A stretch of DNA of 14,303 nt from Lachnospiraceae bacterium UBA3401 (GCA_002358575.1 DEPD01000043.1:1-14303); one strand, 5' to 3'; numbered from the stretch's first letter, positions 7,425 through 14,156 are shown. Made by a program: numbers and translations. Notes: generated by a model from the sequence alone, not told the origin.

Positions 7425-8441
7425 ATGGCAGTAAGAGTAGCGATCAATGGTTTTGGCCGTATTGGCCGTCTTGCATTCAGACAGATGTTCAATGCAGAGG
7501 GATATGAGGTAGTAGCGATCAACGATCTGACAAGCCCTAAGATGCTGGCACATCTGTTAAAGTATGATTCTTCACAGGGAAAATATGAGTTGGCGGACAA
7601 GGTTTCTGCAGGTGAGGATTCTATCACAGTGGACGGAAAAGAGATTAAGATTTATGCTTTTCCTGATGCAAACAACTGTCCTTGGGGAGATTTAAAGGTT
7701 GACGTTGTATTAGAGTGTTCTGGTTTCTATACAAGCAAGGATAAGGCTCAGGCACATATCAATGCTGGCGCTCGCAAGGTTGTTATCTCTGCTCCGGCTG
7801 GAAACGATCTTCCTACAATTGTATACAATACAAACCATGAGACATTGAAAGCATCTGATACAATCATTTCAGCAGCTTCTTGCACAACAAACTGTCTGGC
7901 ACCTATGGCAGATGCACTTAACAAGTATGCACCGATTCAGTCTGGTATCATGGTGACAATCCATGCTTATACAGGGGATCAGATGACTCTTGATGGACCT
8001 CAGAGAAAGGGCGACTTGAGAAGATCTAGAGCAGCAGCAGTTAATATTGTTCCAAACAGCACAGGTGCTGCAAAGGCTATCGGTCTGGTTATCCCAGAGT
8101 TGAACGGAAAGCTCATTGGTTCTGCACAGCGTGTTCCGACACCGACAGGCTCTACTACAATTTTGACAGCAGTAGTAAACAAGGCTGATGTGACAAAAGA
8201 AGGCATTAATGCAGCGATGAAGGCAGCAGCAAATGAGTCTTTCGGATACAACGAGGACGAGATTGTTTCTTCTGATGTAATCGGAATGAGATTTGGTTCT
8301 CTGTTCGATGCTACACAGACAATGGTAAATAAGATTTCTGATGACCAGTATGAGGTACAGGTTGTATCTTGGTATGACAACGAGAACAGCTATACATCTC
8401 AGATGGTTCGTACAATTAAGTACTTCTCAGAGTTAGCATAA
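7425..8441 (+). CDS. gapA: Glyceraldehyde-3-phosphate dehydrogenase, type I
   Basis: Oxidises and phosphorylates glyceraldehyde 3-phosphate to 1,3-bisphosphoglycerate with NAD in glycolysis. The 338-residue protein has the Rossmann start VAINGFGRIGR (residues 5-15), D34 in AINDLT as expected for NAD preference, the catalytic ASCTTNCLAP (C153), H180, and the phosphate-site segment RRSRAAAVNIVPNSTGAAKA. AGGAGG at 7411-7416 precedes the ATG by eight bases. Preferred-codon look and the strong ribosome site and terminator suggest high expression. It heads the gapA, pgk, tpiA cluster but is cut off from pgk by a strong terminator and about 460 non-coding bases. Confidence 0.98.
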   Translation: MAVRVAINGFGRIGRLAFRQMFNAEGYEVVAINDLTSPKMLAHLLKYDSSQGKYELADKVSAGEDSITVDGKEIKIYAFPDANNCPWGDLKVDVVLECSGFYTSKDKAQAHINAGARKVVISAPAGNDLPTIVYNTNHETLKASDTIISAASCTTNCLAPMADALNKYAPIQSGIMVTIHAYTGDQMTLDGPQRKGDLRRSRAAAVNIVPNSTGAAKAIGLVIPELNGKLIGSAQRVPTPTGSTTILTAVVNKADVTKEGINAAMKAAANESFGYNEDEIVSSDVIGMRFGSLFDATQTMVNKISDDQYEVQVVSWYDNENSYTSQMVRTIKYFSELA

Positions 8442-8470
8442 ACAATCGAGTACAAATAAAAAGACCTATC

Positions 8471-8503
8471 AAGGTCCGGTCTGATGGACCGGACCTTTCT
8501 TTT
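8471..8503 (+). terminator. Strong intrinsic terminator after gapA
   Basis: AAGGTCCGGTC at 8471-8481 pairs perfectly with 8487-8497 across a five-base TGATG loop, followed by a T-rich run (TCTTTT). An 11-base, GC-rich stem 30 bases after the gapA stop should end most transcripts here. pgk therefore needs read-through or a start of its own. Confidence 0.92.
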
Positions 8504-8778
8504 ATGCACACGGATGCGGAAAGGAGATATGCAGCTAAAGTTGCCTGCGTCCGGCGCACGAGATGCGCGGCAGGAGAGGAAAGTCTTCCATGCTCGACTA
8601 AAAGAGCAAAAAGGATAATAAACACTGACTATGAAGTATAAAGTTACCTAGTACATCCGGTGGCTACGGCGATTGACGACAACAAAAGGACTGCAGTCCT
8701 TTTGCAGATGAATAATCAGACAAGTCAAAGTGTCAGTTAATTATTATTTGATGTACTAGAATCTAGGGACAAAGAAAA

Positions 8779-8798
8779 TTTAGGAAAGGAAAAGCGAA
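8779..8798 (+). repeat. Leader block copy 1 (pgk), shared with tpiA
   Basis: TTTAGGAAAGGAAAAGCGAA, identical over 20 bases to 10390-10409 before tpiA. It looks like a ribosome site but is 168 bases from the pgk ATG. The nearest start after it is ATG 8803, which opens only a 10-codon frame ending at 8835. Confidence 0.8.
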
Positions 8799-8927
8799 TT
8801 AGATGAAATCCCACAAAAATCACATAAGTAAGTAAAAGTGGGAATGTACGACTGTGGCGTGTACAGGAATGTAACTTATAAAAATTATCAAAAGCATACA
8901 CGAAGAAACAGGAAATCATCTAGCATA

Positions 8928-8933
8928 TATAAT
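8928..8933 (+). promoter_or_regulatory. Possible -10 box for pgk
   Basis: A perfect TATAAT just before pgk. The best -35 at 17-base spacing is GAAACA (8905-8910), only 3/6. The same bases form one arm of a weak A/T hairpin followed by T5, so promoter and hairpin are competing readings. A start here would give pgk a leader of about 25 bases. Confidence 0.3.
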
Positions 8934-8965
8934 GTTGTATATGTTTTTCGCAGCAGAATGTTAAA

Positions 8966-10189
8966 ATGGGATTGAATAAGAAGTCGGTTGATGATATCAA
9001 TGCAAAGGGAAAAAGAGTGCTTGTGAGATGTGACTTTAATGTGCCACTCAAAAATGGTGAGATTACGGATGAGACACGTATTGTGGCAGCACTTCCTACA
9101 ATTAATAAGTTGATTCAAGATGGCGGAAAGGTAATTCTCTGCTCACATTTAGGAAAAGTAAAGAATGGACCAAATGAAGGTGAATCATTGGCTCCAGTTG
9201 CGAAGAGACTTTCTGAGAAGCTCGGAAAAGAAGTAAAGTTTATTTCTGATTACAATGTAACAGGCAAAGAGACTACAGACGCAGTAGCAGCGATGAATGA
9301 GGGAGATGTTATCCTGTTGCAGAACACACGTTTCCGCGGCAAGGAGGAGACAAAGAATGGTGAGGAGTTCAGCAAAGAACTTGCGGACCTTGCTGATTTG
9401 TATGTATGTGATGCGTTTGGTTCTTCTCATAGAGCACATGCATCTGTTGAGGGTGTCACAAAGTTTATCACTGCAAAAGGTGGCGAGAATGCTGTTGGAT
9501 ACTTAATGCAGAAGGAGATTGATTTCCTTGGCAATGCAGTGGAAAATCCTGTAAGACCATTTGTGGCAATTCTTGGTGGTGCTAAGGTTGCGGACAAGTT
9601 AAATGTTATCAATAATCTGTTAGAGAAGTGTGATACTTTGATTATCGGTGGCGGTATGGCATTTACCTTTTTAAAGGCAAAAGGTTATGAGATTGGCAAT
9701 TCTCTGGTGGATGACGAAAAACTTGATTATTGTAAAGAAATGATGGAGAAGGCTGAGAAGCTTGGCAAGAAGCTCCTTCTTCCAATTGATACTACAGTTG
9801 CAGATAGTTTCCCCAATCCTATCGATGCAGATATCGCAGTTGAGATAGTTGATGCAGACAAGATTCCGGCTGGAAAAGAAGGTCTTGATATCGGTACCAA
9901 AACAGCAGAACTTTTTGCAGATGCTGTAAAATCTGCTAAGACTGTTGTGTGGAACGGACCAATGGGCGTATTTGAGAATCCAACACTTGCAAAGGGGACT
10001 ATCGCTGTGGCAAAGGCGCTGGCAGAGACAGAGGCTACCACAATTATTGGCGGTGGTGATTCAGCAGCGGCTGTAAATCAGTTAGGCTTTGCAGATAAGA
10101 TGAGCCATATTTCTACAGGCGGCGGTGCTTCTCTTGAATTTTTAGAGGGCAAGGAGCTTCCGGGTGTTGTTGCAGCAGATGACAAATAA
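8966..10189 (+). CDS. pgk: Phosphoglycerate kinase
   Basis: Transfers the acyl phosphate of 1,3-bisphosphoglycerate to ADP, the first ATP-yielding step of glycolysis. The 407-residue protein has the family landmarks RCDFNVPL (21-28), the SHLG loop (60-63), RFRGKEETKN, GSSHRAHAS, ILGGAKVADKLNVINNLL, GGGMAFTFLKA, VWNGPMGVFE and the nucleotide-site GGGDSAAAV followed by HISTGGGASLEFLEG. The start MGLNKKSVDDI matches the family, so ATG 8966 is secure, yet there is no Shine-Dalgarno sequence close before it. Instead AGCAGAAT sits at 8952-8959, and the same box precedes tpiA. Translation may depend on the structured leader. No intrinsic terminator follows, so it is probably read on into tpiA. Confidence 0.97.
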   Translation: MGLNKKSVDDINAKGKRVLVRCDFNVPLKNGEITDETRIVAALPTINKLIQDGGKVILCSHLGKVKNGPNEGESLAPVAKRLSEKLGKEVKFISDYNVTGKETTDAVAAMNEGDVILLQNTRFRGKEETKNGEEFSKELADLADLYVCDAFGSSHRAHASVEGVTKFITAKGGENAVGYLMQKEIDFLGNAVENPVRPFVAILGGAKVADKLNVINNLLEKCDTLIIGGGMAFTFLKAKGYEIGNSLVDDEKLDYCKEMMEKAEKLGKKLLLPIDTTVADSFPNPIDADIAVEIVDADKIPAGKEGLDIGTKTAELFADAVKSAKTVVWNGPMGVFENPTLAKGTIAVAKALAETEATTIIGGGDSAAAVNQLGFADKMSHISTGGGASLEFLEGKELPGVVAADDK

Positions 10190-10191
10190 TT

Positions 10192-10247
10192 AGGAATTGT
10201 TCAGAAATAGACAAGTTAAGATTATAAATTATTTTTGAACAGTTCCT
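10192..10247. mobile_element. Short MITE-like inverted-repeat element A
   Basis: AGGAATTGTTCA (10192-10203) pairs with TGAACAGTTCCT (10236-10247) with one G-T pair. The ends match element B at 12533-12690. GGAATTG...CAGTTCC is flanked on both sides by TTA, which reads as a 3-base target duplication rather than stem extension, because TTA and TTA cannot pair. There is no T-run, so it does not look like a normal pgk terminator. Confidence 0.5.
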
Positions 10248-10306
10248 TACAATATGTTGCCTTTATAGTGGGCAAAGCTGCGAAAGGAAATTTTAACAGT
10301 TTGAGA

Positions 10307-10342
10307 GATAGGAAATGACAAATACTTTTGTCGTTTCCTATC
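10307..10342 (+). promoter_or_regulatory. Long hairpin in the tpiA leader
   Basis: GATAGGAAATGACAAA (10307-10322) pairs over all 16 bases (one G-T) with 10327-10342 across a TACT loop. No T-run follows. A second small hairpin, GCCCT/AGGGC at 10362-10379, comes next. It may stabilise or process the tpiA message after pgk. Confidence 0.65.
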
Positions 10343-10389
10343 AGCTAATTAATGGTTAAGGCCCTGAAAATTAAGGGCAAAATGAATAG

Positions 10390-10409
10390 TTTAGGAAAGG
10401 AAAAGCGAA
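10390..10409 (+). repeat. Leader block copy 2 (tpiA), shared with pgk
   Basis: TTTAGGAAAGGAAAAGCGAA, identical to 8779-8798. Here it is followed within 10 bases by AGCAGAAT (10418-10425) and then ATG 10433. The core AGGAAAGG is about 32 bases before the ATG, too far for an ordinary ribosome site. Confidence 0.8.
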
Positions 10410-10432
10410 ATTTTAGTAGCAGAATAGATAAA

Positions 10433-11182
10433 ATGACAAGAAGAAAGATTGTAGCTGGGAATTGGAAGATGAATATGACTCCCAGTGAAGCTGTTAAGTT
10501 AGTTGATGAGTTAAAGGATTTGGTAAAATCCGATGGTGTTGATGTTGTATACTGCGTGCCAGCGATTGATATTGTGCCAGTTGTGGAGGCAGTGAAGGGC
10601 ACAAATGTAGAAGTTGGTGCAGAGAATATGTACATCGAAGAAAAAGGCGCTTTCACAGGCGAGATTGCACCAGGAATGTTGGTAGATGCAGGTGTTAAAT
10701 ATGTTATTATTGGACATTCTGAGCGTCGCGATTATTTTAAGGAAGATGACGCGTTCTTAAACAAAAAAGTTTCTAAAGCATTTGAGCATGGTTTAACTCC
10801 AATTCTCTGTTGTGGGGAATCTCTTGAGCAGAGAGAGATGGGTGTGACAATGGATTGGATTAGATTGCAGATTAAGTCTGACCTTGTTGGTATTACAGCC
10901 GATCAAGTGAAGAAATTAGTTATTGCATATGAGCCAATTTGGGCAATTGGAACAGGTAAGACAGCAACCACAGAGCAGGCACAGGAAGTCTGCAAGGGAA
11001 TCCGCGATTGCATTGCTGAAATGTATGATGCTGCGACAGCAGAGGAAGTTCGTATTCAGTACGGCGGTTCTGTAAATGCAGGCAATGCAGCAGAACTTTT
11101 TGCGCAACCAGATATCGATGGTGGTCTTGTAGGCGGCGCAAGTTTGAAGGCTGATTTTGGGAAGATCGTCAATTATAAGTAG
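10433..11182 (+). CDS. tpiA: Triosephosphate isomerase
   Basis: Interconverts dihydroxyacetone phosphate and glyceraldehyde 3-phosphate. The 249-residue protein matches the usual length and shows the catalytic K12 (GNWKMN), H95 (IIGHSERR), E167 (IAYEPIWAIGTG) and the phosphate-binding YGGSV (210-214) and GGLVGGASL (230-238). The frame is open upstream with in-frame ATGs at 10352 and 10382; 10382 has AAGGG a few bases before it. I chose 10433 because MTRRKIVAGNWKMN is the family start and the longer forms would add a leader-like tail encoded by the shared 20-base block. No close Shine-Dalgarno sequence precedes 10433. A clear terminator follows at 11206-11247. Confidence 0.95.
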   Translation: MTRRKIVAGNWKMNMTPSEAVKLVDELKDLVKSDGVDVVYCVPAIDIVPVVEAVKGTNVEVGAENMYIEEKGAFTGEIAPGMLVDAGVKYVIIGHSERRDYFKEDDAFLNKKVSKAFEHGLTPILCCGESLEQREMGVTMDWIRLQIKSDLVGITADQVKKLVIAYEPIWAIGTGKTATTEQAQEVCKGIRDCIAEMYDAATAEEVRIQYGGSVNAGNAAELFAQPDIDGGLVGGASLKADFGKIVNYK

Positions 11183-11205
11183 GCAACAATATGCACAATA
11201 AAAAG

Positions 11206-11247
11206 CACTAAATACAGGGTAGAAAATCCTGATATTTAGTGTTTTTT
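11206..11247 (+). terminator. Intrinsic terminator after tpiA
   Basis: CACTAAATA-CAGG (11206-11218) pairs with CCTG-A-TATTTAGTG (11228-11241) with one bulged A, followed by six T. It closes the pgk-tpiA unit 24 bases after the tpiA stop. Confidence 0.9.
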
Positions 11248-11609
11248 GCTGTTTCTTGACAATATATTTGTGTGTGATAATGTTTTTAATGTGAGTGATA
11301 TCGCTTTTTGGATATACGGAAAATAATACAATGTATTTGTTTTTTTGTTTTATAAAAGTATATACTAAGATTACATGAGGTAGAGTCTATTGTATCAAAA
11401 TCTTGTGAAGTGGGTATTGTGATGGATTCTGACAAAATATTAGGGACAGATGAATGTAAAAAGATTTTTTGTAAGATATGTACAAATTTATAAGGAGTAT
11501 GTGGAAGATATGCTGATTAAATTTGTGTGCATATGACAGAAAAGCTGGTGCAAAAGTAGATGCAAAGTGGATTTACAGAGGTCATTTAGTTAATAAGGAG
11601 GATATTAAA
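11248..11609 (+). promoter_or_regulatory. Leader region of the flavoprotein gene
   Basis: A 360-base stretch without a recognised gene. The best promoter is TTGTTT (11337-11342), an 18-base spacer and TATACT (11361-11366). TTGACA at 11256-11261 has no -10 at normal spacing (GATAAT follows after only 14). Downstream is a 23-codon frame (11422-11493, three cysteines near its end) whose stop overlaps an AAGGAG. An 8-codon frame follows (11510-11536). Neither has strong support as a gene. Confidence 0.4.
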
Positions 11610-12503
11610 ATGTACGACATGATTATTATTGGTGCTGGACCGGCTGGTATCAGCGCAGCTATTTATGGAAAAAGTAGAGGAAAAAAAGTTTTGGTGTTAG
11701 AAAAGAGGCAGGTGGGTGGTTTGATTGGTATGGTATCTACAGTCACACATTATGCAGCAATTGTACAAGAAGAAACTGGCAATACATTTGCGGAACGAAT
11801 GAAAAAGCAGGCGTTAGATGCTGGTGTGGAGATTCGTTACGAAAGTGTGATAGAAGTGAAGCTTGCAGGTGAAGTAAAGAAAGTTATTACGGATAAACAA
11901 GGTTATGAGTCCAGAACCTTGATTCTGGCAAATGGTGGATCTGGCCGTATGCTGGGCATTCCTGGGGAAAGTTTAAAAGGGGTTAGATTAAATGCCCCAA
12001 AAGATGGTTTAGCTTATAAGGGGAAAAATGTTTATGTAATCGGCGGAGCAGATGGAGCAGTGAAAGAAGCTCTTTATCTAGCTGAAATAGCAGGAAGGGT
12101 AATTATTGTATGTGTGGAAGATGAGCTTGCATGTATCCAGGAATTTAAAGATAAAGTAGTCATGCATGACAATATTGAAGTTATGCCACATTCAAGTCTT
12201 ACCGCAGTATACGGAAGCGAAACGGTAGAAGAGCTTGAATTTACAGATAACAAGACAGGAAAGAAGCAGATTGTAAAGGATTCGGAATGTGGTGTATTTG
12301 TATATGCAGGAATTATTCCGAACACACAGATGTATACGGAATTGAGGTTAGACGAGGGCTATATTCCTGTTGATGACTGTATGCAGACAGAAATTCTAGG
12401 AGTATTTGCAGCAGGAGATATTCGTGTTAAAAAAGTAAGACAAGTGGCTACAGCAGTTGCTGATGGTGCAGTCGCTGGGATTCAGGCAGCAGCAATGTGT
12501 TGA
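11610..12503 (+). CDS. Thioredoxin-reductase-like FAD flavoprotein lacking CxxC
   Basis: A 297-residue two-domain flavoprotein of the TrxB/AhpF fold. FAD binding is shown by IIGAGPAG (6-13) and the C-terminal GVFAAGDIR...RQVATAVADGA (264-287). The second Rossmann motif is VIGGADGA (143-150). Where thioredoxin reductases have the redox-active CxxC before DG, this protein reads NAPK-DG (128-131), so the disulfide centre is gone. The NADPH-specific HRRxxxR is also absent; the place reads CVEDELA (168-174). It should not reduce thioredoxin by the usual route. It may pass electrons from another donor or belong to a ferredoxin- or flavin-linked branch. ATG 11610 follows AAGGAGG by eight bases; the frame is open back to 11523. 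No thioredoxin gene is beside it. Confidence 0.85.
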   Translation: MYDMIIIGAGPAGISAAIYGKSRGKKVLVLEKRQVGGLIGMVSTVTHYAAIVQEETGNTFAERMKKQALDAGVEIRYESVIEVKLAGEVKKVITDKQGYESRTLILANGGSGRMLGIPGESLKGVRLNAPKDGLAYKGKNVYVIGGADGAVKEALYLAEIAGRVIIVCVEDELACIQEFKDKVVMHDNIEVMPHSSLTAVYGSETVEELEFTDNKTGKKQIVKDSECGVFVYAGIIPNTQMYTELRLDEGYIPVDDCMQTEILGVFAAGDIRVKKVRQVATAVADGAVAGIQAAAMC

Positions 12504-12532
12504 GATTGTGTTTTGCAAATCAACATCTGCTA

Positions 12533-12690
12533 AGGAACTGTTAATAAATTACTCAATGTAATAATTTGTCTAAATGTTCATCTATAGTATCAGAAAATCT
12601 TGATACAGTTCGTTATGCCTGCGATTTTGTTTTTTTGTATTTGAACATTTATAGGATGTCCTTGTTACAAATAATTTCTCAACAGTTCCT
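12533..12690. mobile_element. MITE-like foldback element B
   Basis: A 158-base element with perfect 10-base terminal inverted repeats AGGAACTGTT/AACAGTTCCT. The match extends inward to 18 of 20 bases as AGGAACTGTTRAKAAATTAY. TAA follows both ends outside GGAACTG...CAGTTCC, consistent with a 3-base target duplication. Inside are further complementary arms, TAAATGTTCA (12571-12580) with TGAACATTTA (12642-12651), and a small TATCA/TGATA hairpin. It has no coding frame and lies between two convergent genes. Confidence 0.6.
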
Positions 12691-12710
12691 AATATAGTCG
12701 CTTTTAATGC

Positions 12711-13955
12711 TTAATGGGTATATGTATATTCGGTAGCCGCTGGAATTACAAGTGCGTTCTGAAGCCATATTCTGGGATATTGTTCCAGAGAAAATGGACA
12801 ATCTACATTACCAGTTTCAAGAGTAATGGAACAAACGGGGTTATCGCTGTTGAATATCCAATCAAGATAACTGCCAGATGCGGTTCCACTGCCCATTCTT
12901 TTATATGGGACAAGGGACAGAATATAGTTGGAAAATTCCATATTTATCGCTGTGTATCTGCTTTCAACAGTGTTCCAATAAGCAATCTCACCCATCGAAT
13001 GGTAATTGATAATGGCAGACGGCTGGCACAGTAGGGTGACAGCTCCAAGAGATAAAGTTTCTGGTTCTGTGAAAGGGGCAATGCCTTCATAGCCCATGTA
13101 GGAGGGATGAGATGCCTTTGCATTGGCACCAAAGCCGAATGGAAAGTTTCTGTTGAGATCGACACCGCGGGCGTTGGCTTTCCAGCGTGAGAGGTAAGTT
13201 TCGTAGGAGTTCTTTGTCCTCTTTGTAGCGACATCATATACATAGCAGGTCTGTACTAGGCGTATCAGTTCAGGCGAACGCAAGGCGTTTTCTCCAAACT
13301 GGCTGAGTGCGATACCGTCTGGGTTGACCATAGGAACGATATGTACTGCAACATTGTCAAAGAGTTCCCTATAACTTTTGTTATGGAAATTGCCACAGTC
13401 ATAATATTCAAGGCATTGTTCGAGCTGCTCCATAACAAGGTATGGATTATCATATTCGCGGGCATGTATGCCGGCATGTACTAATATGCTTTCAGGGGCA
13501 TTTGGGTTTCCGAGAACAAGTTCATATAAATTTCTGTTGTCGGCGGACTGACCTGTTAGGTTGACATGGAGCAGATCAGGATATTTTGCCTGTAACAATA
13601 AAATATCCTCTTCCATTTCCTCATAAGTATAAATATCATAATCATATACAATGGCATCAAGTCGTCCGAGATATCTTATATCTACATATCCTTCCAGTCC
13701 TGTGTCATAGACGCTTATTCTTACAAGGGAATCTAATGGACCAAGTAGGATCTGGACATAAGTGCCATCGGGAAGTATTGCTATAGGCTCACCGGACATG
13801 GAGGGATCTATATAAACATTCAGTCCAGTCCCTGAAAAACGGACATAGCAGACTGGGAGCGCAGGATCTTCTGCAGCAGATGTTTGAAATGATAAAAGGG
13901 ATAGGACAAAAAGTAAAGTCAGTATAGGAATGACAATAGCTCTAAAAAGTTTCAT
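12711..13955 (-). CDS. Secreted M14 zinc carboxypeptidase with SH3-like domain
   Basis: A 414-residue exported metallopeptidase. Residues 1-27 are a signal peptide (basic start, long hydrophobic core, cleavage near TSA-AED). Residues about 35-97 look like a bacterial SH3 domain (GLNVYIDPS ... GYVDIRYLG), which often binds cell wall. The M14 domain runs from about 105 to the end: zinc ligands H164 and E167 in HAGIHARE, the substrate-site ARGVDLNRNFP (262-272), third zinc ligand H319 (NYHS) and the catalytic glutamate E380 in ITLETG. Together these suggest cleavage of peptidoglycan stem peptides or of scavenged peptides outside the cell. ATG 13955 has AAGGAG eight bases upstream; the in-frame 14018 start would bury the signal peptide. 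Substrate is not readable. Confidence 0.92.
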   Translation of the reverse strand: MKLFRAIVIPILTLLFVLSLLSFQTSAAEDPALPVCYVRFSGTGLNVYIDPSMSGEPIAILPDGTYVQILLGPLDSLVRISVYDTGLEGYVDIRYLGRLDAIVYDYDIYTYEEMEEDILLLQAKYPDLLHVNLTGQSADNRNLYELVLGNPNAPESILVHAGIHAREYDNPYLVMEQLEQCLEYYDCGNFHNKSYRELFDNVAVHIVPMVNPDGIALSQFGENALRSPELIRLVQTCYVYDVATKRTKNSYETYLSRWKANARGVDLNRNFPFGFGANAKASHPSYMGYEGIAPFTEPETLSLGAVTLLCQPSAIINYHSMGEIAYWNTVESRYTAINMEFSNYILSLVPYKRMGSGTASGSYLDWIFNSDNPVCSITLETGNVDCPFSLEQYPRIWLQNALVIPAATEYTYTH

Positions 13956-14097
13956 AGTCAAGTCTCCTTGTACAAAAGTAAAGCTGGATGGGACGTCAAT
14001 CATTGTAGCTACTGCCATAGTTTATTCTTCAGCCTTACATACAAAACAATTATTTTTCGTGAATGTACTAAAATTTAAATTTTGCTATACAGATATA

Positions 14098-14126
14098 ATA
14101 TTAATACAAATGTTCAACGGTTTCAA
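14098..14126 (-). promoter_or_regulatory. Promoter candidate for the M14 peptidase
   Basis: Read on the minus strand: TTGAAA (14126-14121), a 17-base spacer and TAATAT (14103-14098). Transcription would begin near 14090, giving a leader of about 135 bases. The remaining 13956-14156 holds nothing else I can recognise. Confidence 0.55.
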
Positions 14127-14156
14127 GAAGATATTTGGGTAATGATAAACAAACTA

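Larger units (their letters stand above)
8505..8951 (+). ncRNA. Candidate large structured RNA between gapA and pgk, class unknown
   Basis: No protein-sized frame, but dense complementarity. 5' domain: CGGATGC (8511-8517) with GCGTCCG (8547-8553, one G-T pair) enclosing GCAGC-TAAA-GTTGC (8531-8544), then GCGCA-CGAGA-TGCGC (8554-8568). Central domain: a perfect 10-base long-range stem CTAGTACATC (8648-8657) with 8750-8759, enclosing the palindrome AAAAGGACTGCAGTCCTTTT (8684-8703) and AATAAT/ATTATT (8711-8716/8743-8748). 3' domain: TTAGATGA (8799-8806) with TCATCTAG (8916-8923), enclosing TCCCAC/GTGGGA (8809-8814/8838-8843). A last weak hairpin (8923-8943) ends in TTTTT. The GAGGAAAGTC run near 8576 recalls RNase P but the rest does not fit. 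It could be a stand-alone RNA, a pgk leader regulator, or a mobile RNA element. Strand is assumed plus because the flanking genes are. Confidence 0.6.

Noticed and set aside
8000..8380. Long antisense frames inside gapA, pgk, aroF and the M14 gene
   Set aside because: They lie entirely within strongly supported genes, lack ribosome sites and give low-complexity or unrecognisable proteins.
8505..8951. RNase P RNA, suggested by GAGGAAAGTC ... CATGCTCGAC near 8576-8598
   Set aside because: The run resembles the conserved P4 region of Bacillus-type RNase P RNA, but it contains extra bases. The matching 3' partner (ACAGAA ... GGCTTA type) and a P1 pairing of the two ends are not found.
8505..8951. 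Group I or group II self-splicing intron in the pgk leader
   Set aside because: No group II GTGYG start or domain V hairpin is visible, and I could not find a convincing group I P7 core. The shared-box insertion pattern is suggestive but is not evidence of splicing.
12541..12680. Intrinsic terminators between the convergent flavoprotein and M14 genes
   Set aside because: There is a T-rich run near 12625-12637 but no stem directly before it; the complementary arms there are better explained by the foldback element.
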